Assembly (NCBI GenBank): GCA_025924775.1
Contig: JAICHS010000028.1
Coordinates: 1-16,158 of the forward strand
Direction of reading: 5' to 3'
Origin: Rhodanobacteraceae bacterium
Lineage (GTDB): Bacteria; Pseudomonadota; Gammaproteobacteria; Xanthomonadales; Rhodanobacteraceae
DNA: 16,158 nt
This document shows positions 6,641 through 16,158 of the stretch, in pieces (the stretch's first letter is position 1; every line of letters begins with the position of its first letter). The position numbers and the translations under genes are program-made. The notes under the pieces are model-generated. The model was not told the origin of the DNA and made no database searches. It saw only the letters and a list, made by a program, of their open reading frames with translations.

Positions 6641-8917
6641 TCACTCGACCACGGCGGGAAGTTTTTCGGCCGCTTCCGTATCGACCGTGAGCTCGCCGTC
6701 CTTGACGCCCAGGTTGATCTTGCCACCATCGGCCAGCTTGCCGAACAACAGCTCGTCGGCCACGGCGCGCTTGACCTTGTCCTGGATCAACCTTGCCATC
6801 GGGCGCGCGCCCATCTGCGCGTCGAACCCGTGCTCGGCCAGCCAGCGCCGCGCGTCCGGCGTGACATTCAGGCTGACGCGCTTTTCCTGCAACTGCGTTT
6901 CCAGCTCGATCAGGAACTTGTCCACCACGCGCAGGATGTGCTCGAAGCCCAGCGGGTTGAACTGCACCACGGCATCCAGCCGGTTGCGGAACTCGGGCGT
7001 GAACGTCCGCCGGATCACTTCCATCGCATCCGTGGCGTGGTCCTGGTCCAGGAACCCGATGCTGCGGCGGGACGCCTGGCGCGCGCCGGCGTTGGTGGTC
7101 ATCACCAGGATCACGTTGCGGAAGTTCGCCTCGCGCCCGTTGGTGTCCGTCAGCACGCCATGGTCCATGATCTGCAGCAGGATGTTGTAGACGTCCGGGT
7201 GGGCCTTCTCGATCTCGTCCAGCAGCAGCACGCAGTGCGGATGCTTGACCACCGATTCGGTCAACAGACCACCCTGGTCGAAGCCGACGTAGCCCGGCGG
7301 TGCGCCGATCAGGCGCGACACCGAATGCGGCTCCATGTACTCGGACATGTCGAAGCGCACCAGTTCGATGCCCAGCTGCAGCGCGAGCTGGCGCGTGACC
7401 TCGGTCTTGCCGACGCCGGTGGGACCAGCGAACAGGAAGTTGCCGATCGGCTTGTCGGGGCTGCCAAGGCCCGAGCGCGCCATCTTGATGGCCGAGGCCA
7501 GCGTGTTGATCGCCGCGTCCTGACCGAAGATAACCATCTTCAGGTTGCGGTCGAGGCTCCTCAGCACGTCGCGATCGGACGCCGACACCTGCTTCTGCGG
7601 AATGCGCGCCATCCGCGCGACGATGTATTCCACTTCGGGCACGTCGACCTTGCCCGTGCGCTTGTCATCGGGCAACAGCCGTTGGTGCGCGCCGGCTTCG
7701 TCGATCACGTCGATGGCCTTGTCCGGCAGCAGGCGGTCGGGGATGTGCTTGACCGACAGGTCCACCGCCGCCTGCAGGGCTTCATCGCTGTAGGTGACGT
7801 TGTGGTGTTCCTCGAAGCGCGACTTCAGGCCCTTCAGGATTTCCACGCTGTCGGCTGGCGACGGTTCGACGATGTCGATTTTCTGGAACCGCCGCGCCAG
7901 CGCGCGATCCTTCTCGAACACACCGCGAAATTCCTGGAACGTGGTGGAGCCAATGCAGCGCAGCTCGCCAGAAGCCAACGCTGGCTTGATCAGGTTGGAC
8001 GCGTCCATCGTGCCGCCCGACGCCGAACCCGCGCCGATGATGGTGTGGATTTCATCCACGAACAGGATCGCGTTCGGATCCTTCTTCAGTTGTCCGATCA
8101 CGGCTTTCAGGCGCTTCTCGAAATCACCGCGGTACTTGGTCCCCGCGACCAGCGCACCCAGGTCGAGCGCCCAGATGGTGGCGTCTTCCAGCACCTCGGG
8201 CACCTTGCCCTCGACGATGCGGCGGGCCAGGCCTTCGGCGAGGGCGGTTTTGCCCACGCCGGATTCACCGACGTACAACGGGTTGTTCTTGCGCCGGCGG
8301 CACAACACCTGGATGGTGCGCTCGACCTCGTCCTCGCGGCCGATCAGCGGGTCAATCTTGCCCGCGGCGGCGCGCTCGTTGAGGTTGGTCGCGTATTCGG
8401 CCAGCGCGTTGTCCTTGTCCTTGCCTTCCGCTTCAGCCTCGGCGCCGGCCTCGCCCGCCGCCGGCGCGGCTTCGGATTCGTGGCCGATCTTGGCAATGCC
8501 GTGCGAGACGTAATTGACCACGTCCAGCCGCTCCACTTCCTGCTGGTGCAGGAAATACACGGCGTGCGAATCCTTTTCGCCGAAGATCGCCACCAGCACG
8601 TTGGCGCCGGTGACTTCCTTGCGGCCCGAGGACTGCACGTGGTAAACGGCGCGCTGCAGCACGCGCTGGAATCCCAGCGTGGGCTGCGTGTCGCGCTCGT
8701 CGCCCGTAGGCAGCACGGGTACGGTTTCGGTAATGATGGAGCGCAGGTCCTGGGCCAGCTTGTCCAGGTCGGCGCCGCAGCCGCGCAGCACTGCGGCCGC
8801 GGTGGGGTTGGCCAGCAGCGCAAGCAGCAGGTGCTCCACGGTCATGAACTCGTGGCGCTGCTCGCGGGCTTCCTTGTAGCACTGGCCGATGGTGTATTCG
8901 AGGTCCTTGCTGAACAT
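6641..8917 (-). CDS. clpA: ATP-dependent Clp protease ATP-binding subunit ClpA
   Basis: AAA+ unfoldase that feeds substrates to ClpP, including N-degron substrates brought by ClpS. The start MFSKDLEYTIGQCYKEAREQRHEFMTVEHLLLALL gives 758 residues, the same length as E. coli ClpA. The frame stays open to 9448, but that extension lies over clpS in another frame and is not used. Visible: N-terminal Clp-N repeats (1-145), an acidic linker rich in Ala and Glu (148-170), AAA1 with Walker A GESGVGKT (217-224) and Walker B ILFVDE (284-289), AAA2 with Walker A GPTGVGKT (498-505) and Walker B VLLLDE (563-568). The ClpP-docking loop reads IGF (620-622) where E. coli has IGL. No middle coiled coil is inserted, which separates it from ClpB. 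A GGAGA Shine-Dalgarno precedes the ATG. It lies 41 bp downstream of clpS. Confidence 0.97.
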   Translation of the reverse strand: MFSKDLEYTIGQCYKEAREQRHEFMTVEHLLLALLANPTAAAVLRGCGADLDKLAQDLRSIITETVPVLPTGDERDTQPTLGFQRVLQRAVYHVQSSGRKEVTGANVLVAIFGEKDSHAVYFLHQQEVERLDVVNYVSHGIAKIGHESEAAPAAGEAGAEAEAEGKDKDNALAEYATNLNERAAAGKIDPLIGREDEVERTIQVLCRRRKNNPLYVGESGVGKTALAEGLARRIVEGKVPEVLEDATIWALDLGALVAGTKYRGDFEKRLKAVIGQLKKDPNAILFVDEIHTIIGAGSASGGTMDASNLIKPALASGELRCIGSTTFQEFRGVFEKDRALARRFQKIDIVEPSPADSVEILKGLKSRFEEHHNVTYSDEALQAAVDLSVKHIPDRLLPDKAIDVIDEAGAHQRLLPDDKRTGKVDVPEVEYIVARMARIPQKQVSASDRDVLRSLDRNLKMVIFGQDAAINTLASAIKMARSGLGSPDKPIGNFLFAGPTGVGKTEVTRQLALQLGIELVRFDMSEYMEPHSVSRLIGAPPGYVGFDQGGLLTESVVKHPHCVLLLDEIEKAHPDVYNILLQIMDHGVLTDTNGREANFRNVILVMTTNAGARQASRRSIGFLDQDHATDAMEVIRRTFTPEFRNRLDAVVQFNPLGFEHILRVVDKFLIELETQLQEKRVSLNVTPDARRWLAEHGFDAQMGARPMARLIQDKVKRAVADELLFGKLADGGKINLGVKDGELTVDTEAAEKLPAVVE

Positions 8918-8958
8918 GGCTTGGGTCTCCGGATCTCTTTCCCCCGATATGGGGACGG

Positions 8959-9291
8959 TTACAACTTTTCCATCGTGCAAAGCAGCGGGTGCTGGTGGAT
9001 ACGCGAAAACTCGTTGACCTGCGCCACTTTGCTCTCGGCAACCTCGCGGCTGAATACGCCGCAAACACCCTTGCCGCGGGTATGCACGTGCAACATCACC
9101 TGCGTCGCGCGCTCCCTCGCCATGTTGAAAAACGTCTCCAGTACCACCACCACGAACTCCATCGGTGTGTAGTCGTCGTTGAGCAGGACCACCTGGTACA
9201 GCGGTGGGCGCGCCGTTTCCGGGCGGCTCGTTTCGACCACCACGCCCTGCTCGTGTTCGGTCTCGTTGTCGGTGACTTTTGCTGGTGTCAT
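8959..9291 (-). CDS. clpS: ClpS, N-end rule adaptor of ClpAP
   Basis: ClpS binds proteins with N-terminal Leu, Phe, Tyr or Trp and hands them to ClpA. The 110-residue product has a variable 30-residue N-terminal tail, needed in the family for delivery, followed by the core PPLYQVVLLNDDYTPMEFVVVVLETFF. Residues N38, D39, D40, M44, M66 and H70 match the E. coli pocket residues Asn34, Asp35, Asp36, Met40, Met62 and His66. The VHTRGKGVCGVFSREVAESKVAQV block and the terminal HPLLCTMEKL are typical. The ATG at 9289-9291 opens MTPAKVTDNETEHEQG and has an AAGG about 12 nt upstream; longer in-frame upstream sequence is antisense to nudJ and is rejected. It is followed by clpA on the same strand, a conserved pair. 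Confidence 0.97.
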   Translation of the reverse strand: MTPAKVTDNETEHEQGVVVETSRPETARPPLYQVVLLNDDYTPMEFVVVVLETFFNMARERATQVMLHVHTRGKGVCGVFSREVAESKVAQVNEFSRIHQHPLLCTMEKL

Positions 9292-9313
9292 GTGTCGGCA
9301 GGCCTTTGGCCCG

Positions 9314-9319
9314 AGTATA
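9314..9319 (-). promoter_or_regulatory. Candidate -10 element for clpS-clpA
   Basis: The minus strand reads TATACT here, one base from the TATAAT consensus, 22 bases before the clpS start. No good -35 is found at 16-18 bp spacing, so the promoter may need an activator or the match may be chance. The 108-bp divergent gap (9292-9399) must also serve nudJ, for which I see no clear promoter. Confidence 0.35.
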
Positions 9320-9399
9320 GGCCCGCAGCCGCGGGCAAGTAGTGCCGGAACGTGGTTCCAGATGATGGCAAAATGGCGAAATTTCCAGTGCTGGATGAC

Positions 9400-9894
9400 A
9401 TGTCCGAAATCGCAACCGCGCCCGACCAGGGCGCAATCTGGTGCCCACACGTCACCGTGGCCAGTGTGATTGCCGACGGCGACCGTTTCCTGATGGTCGA
9501 GGAAGACATCCACGGCACGCTGCGGCTGAACCAGCCGGCGGGCCACCTGGAAGACCACGAGACGTTGGCCGCGGCGGCGTGCCGCGAGACGCTGGAGGAA
9601 ACCGGCTGGGACGTGGCGCTGGATCACTTCATCGGCGCGCAGCAGTGGCACAGCCCGGTGCACCGGCACCACATCGTGCGCTTTGCGTTCGCGGGCCATC
9701 CCGTGCGCCACCACCCCGGGCACGCACTGGACACCGGCATCACGCGCGCGCTGTGGATGACCTACCCCGAAATCGCCGCCGCCGCGACGCGCCTGCGCAG
9801 CCCGCTGGTGCTGACCACCCTGGACGACTGGCTGGCCGGGCAACGCCTGCCGTTGGCGACGCTGCGCTCGCTGTTGCCGCCGTTGGAAGCATGA
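9400..9894 (+). CDS. nudJ: NUDIX hydrolase, phosphatase NudJ type
   Basis: A 164-residue Nudix hydrolase. The Nudix box runs from G48 to W70 (GHLEDHETLAAAACRETLEETGW) and fits Gx5Ex7REUxEExGU, with the metal-binding glutamates present. The lead-in CPHVTVASVIADGDRFLMVEE and NQPAGHLE, and the late LRSPLVLTTLDDWLAGQRLPL, match NudJ of E. coli, which hydrolyses nucleoside di- and triphosphates to monophosphates and also thiamine precursor pyrophosphates. The order nudJ-mnmA-hflD is the same as in E. coli and supports the name. I chose ATG 9400 (MSEIATAPDQG); an ATG at 9373 would add nine residues, and no start has a strong Shine-Dalgarno. The stop codon overlaps the mnmA ATG. Confidence 0.88.
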   Translation: MSEIATAPDQGAIWCPHVTVASVIADGDRFLMVEEDIHGTLRLNQPAGHLEDHETLAAAACRETLEETGWDVALDHFIGAQQWHSPVHRHHIVRFAFAGHPVRHHPGHALDTGITRALWMTYPEIAAAATRLRSPLVLTTLDDWLAGQRLPLATLRSLLPPLEA

Positions 9895-11006
9895 GCATGC
9901 GCATCACCGTGGGCATGTCGGGTGGCGTCGATTCCTCGGTCGCCGCGCTGTTGCTCAAGCGCGCCGGCCACGACGTGTCCGGCTTCTTCATGCTGAACTG
10001 GGAGGACGAGGGTCCCGGTCACCAAGATACGTCCGGTTGCCACGCCGACGCCGACCGCAAGGATGCGCTGGCGGTGTGCGCACGACTTGGCATCCCATTC
10101 CGCAGCGCCAACTTCGCGGCCGACTACCGTACCCGGGTGTTTGCCCATTTCCTCGCCGAATACCGCGCCGGGCGCACGCCGAATCCGGACGTGCTGTGCA
10201 ACCGCGAAATCAAGTTCGGAGTGTTCCTGGCCGCCGCACGCGCCGACGGCGCGGAAAAGATCGCAACCGGACACTACGCACGCAGTGCCTTCGATGGCGG
10301 GCATTGGCGGCTGTTGCGCGCGCACGACGCAACCAAGGACCAGACCTATTTCCTGCACACGCTCGACCAGGACCAGCTGGGTGCGGTGGTGTTTCCGCTG
10401 GGCGGCATCGACAAGACCGACGTGCGCGGGATCGCCCGGGAAGCCGGCCTGGAAGTTGCGGCCAAGAAGGATTCCACCGGCATCTGCTTCATCGGCGAAC
10501 GCGACTTTCGCGCGTTCCTTGCGACCTACCTGCCCGCGCAGCCCGGCGAGCTGCGGCGCCCCGACGGCCGTGCGCTGGGTGAACACGCAGGCGCGCTGTT
10601 CTACACGCCGGGCCAGCGCTCCGGCCTGCACATCGGCGGCCGGGCCGGCGGCAGTGGCGAGGCGTGGTACGTGGTCGGCAAGGACGTCGCCGCCAACGTG
10701 GTGTACGTGGACCAGGGCCACGACAGCCCCTGGCTCATGTCGCGCTCGCTGCGCGCCAGCGACGTGCACTGGATCGCGGGCGCGCCACCCGCGGCAGCCT
10801 TCGAATGCACTGCGATGACGCGCTACCGGCAGCCGGTTCAGGCCTGCCGGGTCCGTGTGGATGGTGCCGGGTGCGAGGTGGCCTTTGATGTGCCACAGCG
10901 CGCGGTCGCGCCCGGACAGTCGGTCGTTTTCTATCGCGGCGACGAATGCCTCGGCGGCGGCGTGATCGGGACCACCGACGCGCCGCGTTTGGGAGAGCCG
11001 CAATGA
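9891..11006 (+). CDS. mnmA: tRNA-specific 2-thiouridylase MnmA
   Basis: Adds sulfur to C2 of U34 in tRNA-Lys, -Glu and -Gln, taking sulfur from the Tus relay and activating the uridine with ATP. The 371 residues match E. coli MnmA (368). Visible: PP-loop GMSGGVDSS (8-16), the catalytic C103 in TPNPDVLCNREIKFG, ATGHYAR (126-131), and the second catalytic C199 in DSTGICFIGERDFRAFL; the E. coli cysteines are 102 and 199. The C-terminal half has TPGQRSGLHIGGRAG and the late beta-barrel TMTRYRQPVQACRV. The ATG at 9891 shares ATGA with the nudJ stop; a second ATG at 9897 has better spacing to GGAA and cannot be excluded. The stop overlaps the hflD start in the same way. Confidence 0.96.
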   Translation: MSMRITVGMSGGVDSSVAALLLKRAGHDVSGFFMLNWEDEGPGHQDTSGCHADADRKDALAVCARLGIPFRSANFAADYRTRVFAHFLAEYRAGRTPNPDVLCNREIKFGVFLAAARADGAEKIATGHYARSAFDGGHWRLLRAHDATKDQTYFLHTLDQDQLGAVVFPLGGIDKTDVRGIAREAGLEVAAKKDSTGICFIGERDFRAFLATYLPAQPGELRRPDGRALGEHAGALFYTPGQRSGLHIGGRAGGSGEAWYVVGKDVAANVVYVDQGHDSPWLMSRSLRASDVHWIAGAPPAAAFECTAMTRYRQPVQACRVRVDGAGCEVAFDVPQRAVAPGQSVVFYRGDECLGGGVIGTTDAPRLGEPQ

Positions 11007-11623
11007 AGGAATCGCGCGTGCTGGCGCTGGCGGGAGTGTTCCAGGCTTTGTCGCTGGTACGCGAGCTTGCGCGCGACGGCGATTGCGACCCCGAGGCAAT
11101 GGAGGCCAGCCTGGCAAGCGTGTTCAAGCTGGAATCGGATACCGCCGCCGACGTGTTTGGTGGCAACCGCGGCGTGCGGCGCGGCCTGCGCGTGCTGGTC
11201 GAGCAGGTGGAAGGCGACGACCGCGACCTGCCGCTGTTCCATATGCTGATCAACGTGATGAAGCTGGAGCGCAGCCTGGCCGGTGCGCCCGCCATCAACG
11301 CCAAACTGGGTGAGGGTCTGACCGGCATGCAGCGTCAGCTGCAACACTTTCCCGTCACCCACCCCACCATCATTGCGCGCCTCGCCGACTTGTACTGCAG
11401 CAACTTGTCCGACCTGAAACCGCACATCACGGTGGTCGGCAATCCGCTGTACCTGCGGCAGACCGTGCAGGCTCAGCGTGTGCGTGCACTGCTGCTGGCA
11501 GCCGTGCGCGCCGCCGTGATGTGGCGCCAGCTGGGTGGTCGCCGGCGCCACCTGCTGCTGCGCCCGCGGCGCGAGGTGATGATTGCCCGCGGCATGCTCG
11601 CGGGCGTCGCGCTGCGCGGCTGA
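11003..11623 (+). CDS. hflD: High frequency lysogenization protein HflD homologue (DUF489)
   Basis: A 206-residue, mostly helical protein of the HflD family. In E. coli HflD (213 residues) is peripheral to the inner membrane and binds the lambda CII activator; its role in bacteria without lambda is unknown. Visible family features: MKESRVLALAGVFQALSLVRELA at the start, GGNRGVRRGLRVL (50-62), the LPLFHMLINVMKLERSL helix, the LADLYCSNLSDLKPHITVVGNPLYL block and the LLLAAVRAAVMWRQLGGRRRHLLLRP region with basic residues. The start overlaps the mnmA stop as ATGA and has GGGAG seven bases upstream, so the two are translationally coupled. In E. coli purB comes next; here acnA follows instead. Confidence 0.93.
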   Translation: MKESRVLALAGVFQALSLVRELARDGDCDPEAMEASLASVFKLESDTAADVFGGNRGVRRGLRVLVEQVEGDDRDLPLFHMLINVMKLERSLAGAPAINAKLGEGLTGMQRQLQHFPVTHPTIIARLADLYCSNLSDLKPHITVVGNPLYLRQTVQAQRVRALLLAAVRAAVMWRQLGGRRRHLLLRPRREVMIARGMLAGVALRG

Positions 11624-11786
11624 CCGCAGCCCCGCGGCGATGCGCCGCGACCGTGCCAGGCGGCCGCGCGCCAGTATCGCTGCGCTGGCCCGCGTCGGGC
11701 AGCGCAACACGGTTTGCGCGATAATGGGCGGTCAATCGAAAGCATACGTGCCACGCAAGTCCAACGCGGCAACTCAGGAGAATCCC
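11624..11786 (+). promoter_or_regulatory. hflD-acnA intergenic region with possible acnA promoter
   Basis: A 163-bp gap without a gene. Just after hflD are two GC-rich stems without a T run: GGCTG (11618-11622) with CAGCC (11627-11631), and CGCGGC (11633-11638) with GCCGCG (11644-11649); they could slow or end hflD transcription. GATAAT at 11720-11725 is a good -10 candidate for acnA, but the -35 region (about 11697-11702) is weak. A clear AGGAG Shine-Dalgarno lies at 11776-11780, six bases before the acnA ATG. Confidence 0.4.
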
Positions 11787-14537
<2,751 letters not shown>

Positions 14538-14546
14538 AAACAACGT

Positions 14547-14606
14547 GGTCGCGCGCAGGCGCGCTCCTACACGGTTGGTCAGGTAGGAGCCAGCCTGCGG
14601 GCGACC
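14547..14606. repeat. GTAG-type REP doublet (REPIN / SMAG-like) after acnA
   Basis: Two 24-nt arms in opposite orientation, 14547-14570 and 14583-14606, are separated by 12 nt. The reverse complement of the left arm matches the right arm at 21 of 24 positions. Each unit opens with GTAGGAGC and holds its own small GC palindrome (GCGCCTGCGC on the left, GCCTGCGGGC on the right). GTAG-headed REPs of this type are known from Stenotrophomonas (SMAG elements) and pseudomonads and are mobilised by RAYT (IS200-like) transposases elsewhere in the genome. It starts 9 bp after the acnA stop, so the large hairpin may also protect or end the acnA transcript. Confidence 0.8.
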
Positions 14607-14619
14607 GTGCGTAGAGCCA

Positions 14620-15099
14620 CTACTGCGCGGTACCGTGCCAGATCGCGTTGTAGCACCGCCAGTCACCACCCACCTTCCGCCAGGCGGTGCGCATTGCGTA
14701 GATCGCGCTGTCGGCTGGCAGCAGGTCGTCCGGCTTGCCGCCCGTCAGCACCAGGTTGAAACTGGCGATGATGCGGTCGCCCCGGCGTTCGAATGAAACC
14801 GGGCCAACCAAGATGCCGGTCCGGTCCTGGCGCAACGCGCGCAACGCCAACAACTGGCGCAAGCCATGACGATCCATCTGGCCGTCATCGCCCGTGAAGT
14901 CGTCGCTGACCACCGCCAGCACGCCGCGTGCGTCGTTGCCGCGCGCCGCCGCCGCCGCGGTATCGATTGCATGGCGGACCTGCTGCTCGGCGGGCGCGTT
15001 TCGGCAACCTGCCAGCACGACCATCGCCAGTATCGCGAACACCCATGCGACCCACTGGACGCGGGTGGAACGTGTTGGCGCAGGTAGCGTGCGGGTCAT
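14620..15099 (-). CDS. Small predicted lipoprotein, possible NTF2-like domain
   Basis: A 159-residue protein I do not recognise by name. It begins MTRTLPAPTRSTRVQW and has a hydrophobic stretch (16-30) ending in a lipobox, LAGC, with the lipidated cysteine at residue 32. The +2 residue is arginine, not aspartate, which by the E. coli rule would favour outer-membrane sorting. The mature part has a helix, EQQVRHAIDTAAAAARGNDARGVLAVVSDDFTGDDG, then strands ending WRKVGGDWRCYNAIWHGTAQ. A helix with a 'VSDDF' turn followed by strands and a 'VGGDWR' strand is how many NTF2/SnoaL-like domains read, but this is only a resemblance. The ATG at 15097-15099 has an AAGG about 9 nt upstream. It diverges from fadD. 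Function unknown. Confidence 0.75.
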   Translation of the reverse strand: MTRTLPAPTRSTRVQWVAWVFAILAMVVLAGCRNAPAEQQVRHAIDTAAAAARGNDARGVLAVVSDDFTGDDGQMDRHGLRQLLALRALRQDRTGILVGPVSFERRGDRIIASFNLVLTGGKPDDLLPADSAIYAMRTAWRKVGGDWRCYNAIWHGTAQ

Positions 15100-15202
15100 T
15101 GTCTCGTGCCTTGTCCAGCGTTTTCCACAATGCGGCTTGCCGCTTTCGCAGCTATCGTGCTCCAATGCTGTGTGCATGCGCAAATGATAGGAGGGAGCAC
15201 GC
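15100..15202. promoter_or_regulatory. Divergent region between lipoprotein gene and fadD
   Basis: A 103-bp gap between two diverging starts. Toward fadD, TTGCCG (15137-15142) and TCCAAT (15161-15166) at 18-bp spacing are a weak sigma-70 candidate. AGGAGG at 15189-15194 is a full Shine-Dalgarno eight bases before the fadD ATG. I see no clear operator palindrome and no confident promoter for the lipoprotein gene. Confidence 0.3.
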
Positions 15203-16158
15203 ATGACTGATTCGCGTCCATGGCTGCCGCACTATCCGCCGGGCGTTCCCGCCGAGATCGACGCGGGTGCGTACCCTTCGATCGTGGCCATGTTCGAACG
15301 GGCGTGCGCGCAGCATGCCACGCGCCCCGCCTATTCCAGCTTCGGCAGCGCACTTACCTGGGCGCAACTGGATCGCCAGAGCGCGGCGTTCGCGGCCTTC
15401 CTGGCGAACGAATGGAAGCTCGGCAAGGGCGATCGCCTGGCGATCATGCTGCCCAACCTGCTGCAATACCCGATCGCGCTGTTCGGCGCGCTGCGCGCGG
15501 GCCTGACCGTGGTCAACGTCAACCCGTTGTATACCGCCCGTGAACTGCAGCACCAGCTGGAGGATTCGGGCGCGAGCGCCATCGTGGTGCTGGAAAACTT
15601 CGCGGTGACGCTGCAGGAAACCGTCGGCAAGACCCACGTCGAGCACGTCATCGTCACCTCGATCGGCGACCAGTTGGGTTTCCCCAAGGGTCCGCTGATC
15701 AGCTTCGCCGTGAAGCACATCAAGAAGATGGTGCCGCGCTGGTCGTTGCCTGGCCATCTGTGCTTCCGCGACGTGCTGCGCAAGGGCGCGGATCTTACGG
15801 CACCCAAGGTGGAACTTGGCCACGACGACATCGCGTTCCTGCAATACACCGGCGGCACCACCGGCGTCGCCAAGGGCGCCATGCTGACGCACGGCAACAT
15901 GGTCGCCAACGCACTGCAGCTGGCGGCGTGGGTGGGCGACCTGTTCACGCCCGGTGACGAACGCATCATCACCGCCTTGCCGCTGTACCACATCTTCTCG
16001 CTGACGGTGAACGCGCTGTTCATCATGTACTTCGGCGGCGAAAACATCCTGATCACCAATCCGCGCGACATCCCTGCGTTCATCAAGACGCTCAAGCGCA
16101 ACCGCTGGAGCGCGATCACCGGCGTCAACACGTTGTACAACGCGCTGCTGAACCATCC
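15203..16158 (+). CDS. fadD: Long-chain fatty acid-CoA ligase, 5' portion (3' end outside window)
   Basis: Activates long-chain fatty acids to acyl-CoA through an acyl-AMP intermediate, coupled to uptake at the inner membrane and feeding beta-oxidation. The window holds the first 318 codons. It opens MTDSRPWLPHYPPGVPAEIDAGAYPSIVAMFERACAQHATRPAY, like E. coli FadD, which also begins with a 'W...YP.GVPAEI' block. Visible: the AMP-binding P-loop YTGGTTGVAKGAMLTHGN (215-232), LPNLLQYPIALFGALRAGLTVVNVNPLYT (83-111), and ALPLYHIFSLTVNAL. The C-terminal AMP-binding domain with the FACS motif is past the edge. The AGGAGG Shine-Dalgarno fixes the start. In xanthomonads a close FadD paralogue is RpfB of the DSF signalling cluster; rpfF is not visible here, so I call it fadD. 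Confidence 0.93.
   Translation, partial: MTDSRPWLPHYPPGVPAEIDAGAYPSIVAMFERACAQHATRPAYSSFGSALTWAQLDRQSAAFAAFLANEWKLGKGDRLAIMLPNLLQYPIALFGALRAGLTVVNVNPLYTARELQHQLEDSGASAIVVLENFAVTLQETVGKTHVEHVIVTSIGDQLGFPKGPLISFAVKHIKKMVPRWSLPGHLCFRDVLRKGADLTAPKVELGHDDIAFLQYTGGTTGVAKGAMLTHGNMVANALQLAAWVGDLFTPGDERIITALPLYHIFSLTVNALFIMYFGGENILITNPRDIPAFIKTLKRNRWSAITGVNTLYNALLNH

Noticed and set aside
6830..9172. Long open frame (780 codons) on the plus strand opposite clpA and clpS
   Set aside because: Same situation: antisense shadow of two well-conserved genes, with low-complexity composition and no domain.
8918..9448. In-frame N-terminal extension of ClpA
   Set aside because: It runs over clpS in a different frame. 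ClpA starting at 8917 has exactly the family length and a Shine-Dalgarno.
11583..11786. N-terminal extension of AcnA
   Set aside because: It overlaps hflD and the spacer; the ATG at 11787 follows an ideal AGGAG.

Overview
The window is a GC-rich chromosomal segment made almost entirely of conserved housekeeping genes. It looks like a gammaproteobacterium of the Xanthomonadales (Lysobacterales) lineage, possibly Rhodanobacteraceae. This rests on the high GC content, the gene orders serC-hisC-aroA-cmk-rpsA, clpS-clpA and nudJ-mnmA-hflD, and a GTAG-type REP palindrome pair like those known from Stenotrophomonas. The exact genus cannot be fixed by eye.

Layout. (1) Positions 1-5870, all on the minus strand, read from high to low coordinates: a tail-anchored protein with two degenerate FHA-like modules, serC, hisC, aroA, cmk and the 5' part of rpsA (cut by the window edge). 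The genes are tightly packed: hisC overlaps serC, and aroA overlaps hisC through a GTGA junction. This is the 'supraoperon' known from pseudomonads, joining serine, aromatic amino acid, nucleotide and ribosome functions, but without pheA and tyrA between the genes. A 138-bp leader with hairpins precedes rpsA. (2) 5934-6509, plus strand: a small PHA-system (PHA_gran_rgn) family protein and infA (IF-1). A strong symmetrical terminator separates infA from the convergent clpA. (3) 6641-9291, minus strand: clpS-clpA, the N-degron adaptor and the AAA+ unfoldase of ClpAP. (4) 9400-11623, plus strand: nudJ-mnmA-hflD, joined by ATGA stop/start overlaps. (5) 11787-14537, plus strand: acnA (aconitase A), followed by a GTAG REP doublet. 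(6) 14620-15099, minus strand: a small predicted lipoprotein, divergent from fadD (15203 to the window end, plus strand), a long-chain acyl-CoA synthetase cut by the right edge.

Together the genes cover translation (S1, IF-1, tRNA thiolation), regulated proteolysis, serine/histidine/aromatic biosynthesis, the TCA cycle and fatty acid activation. I see no prophage, insertion sequence, CRISPR array, defence system, or rRNA or tRNA gene, and no convincing new biological system. The items most worth a second look are the FHA-like membrane protein heading the serC cluster, the loss of pheA/tyrA from the supraoperon, the GTAG REP doublet, the structured rpsA leader and the small lipoprotein beside fadD.
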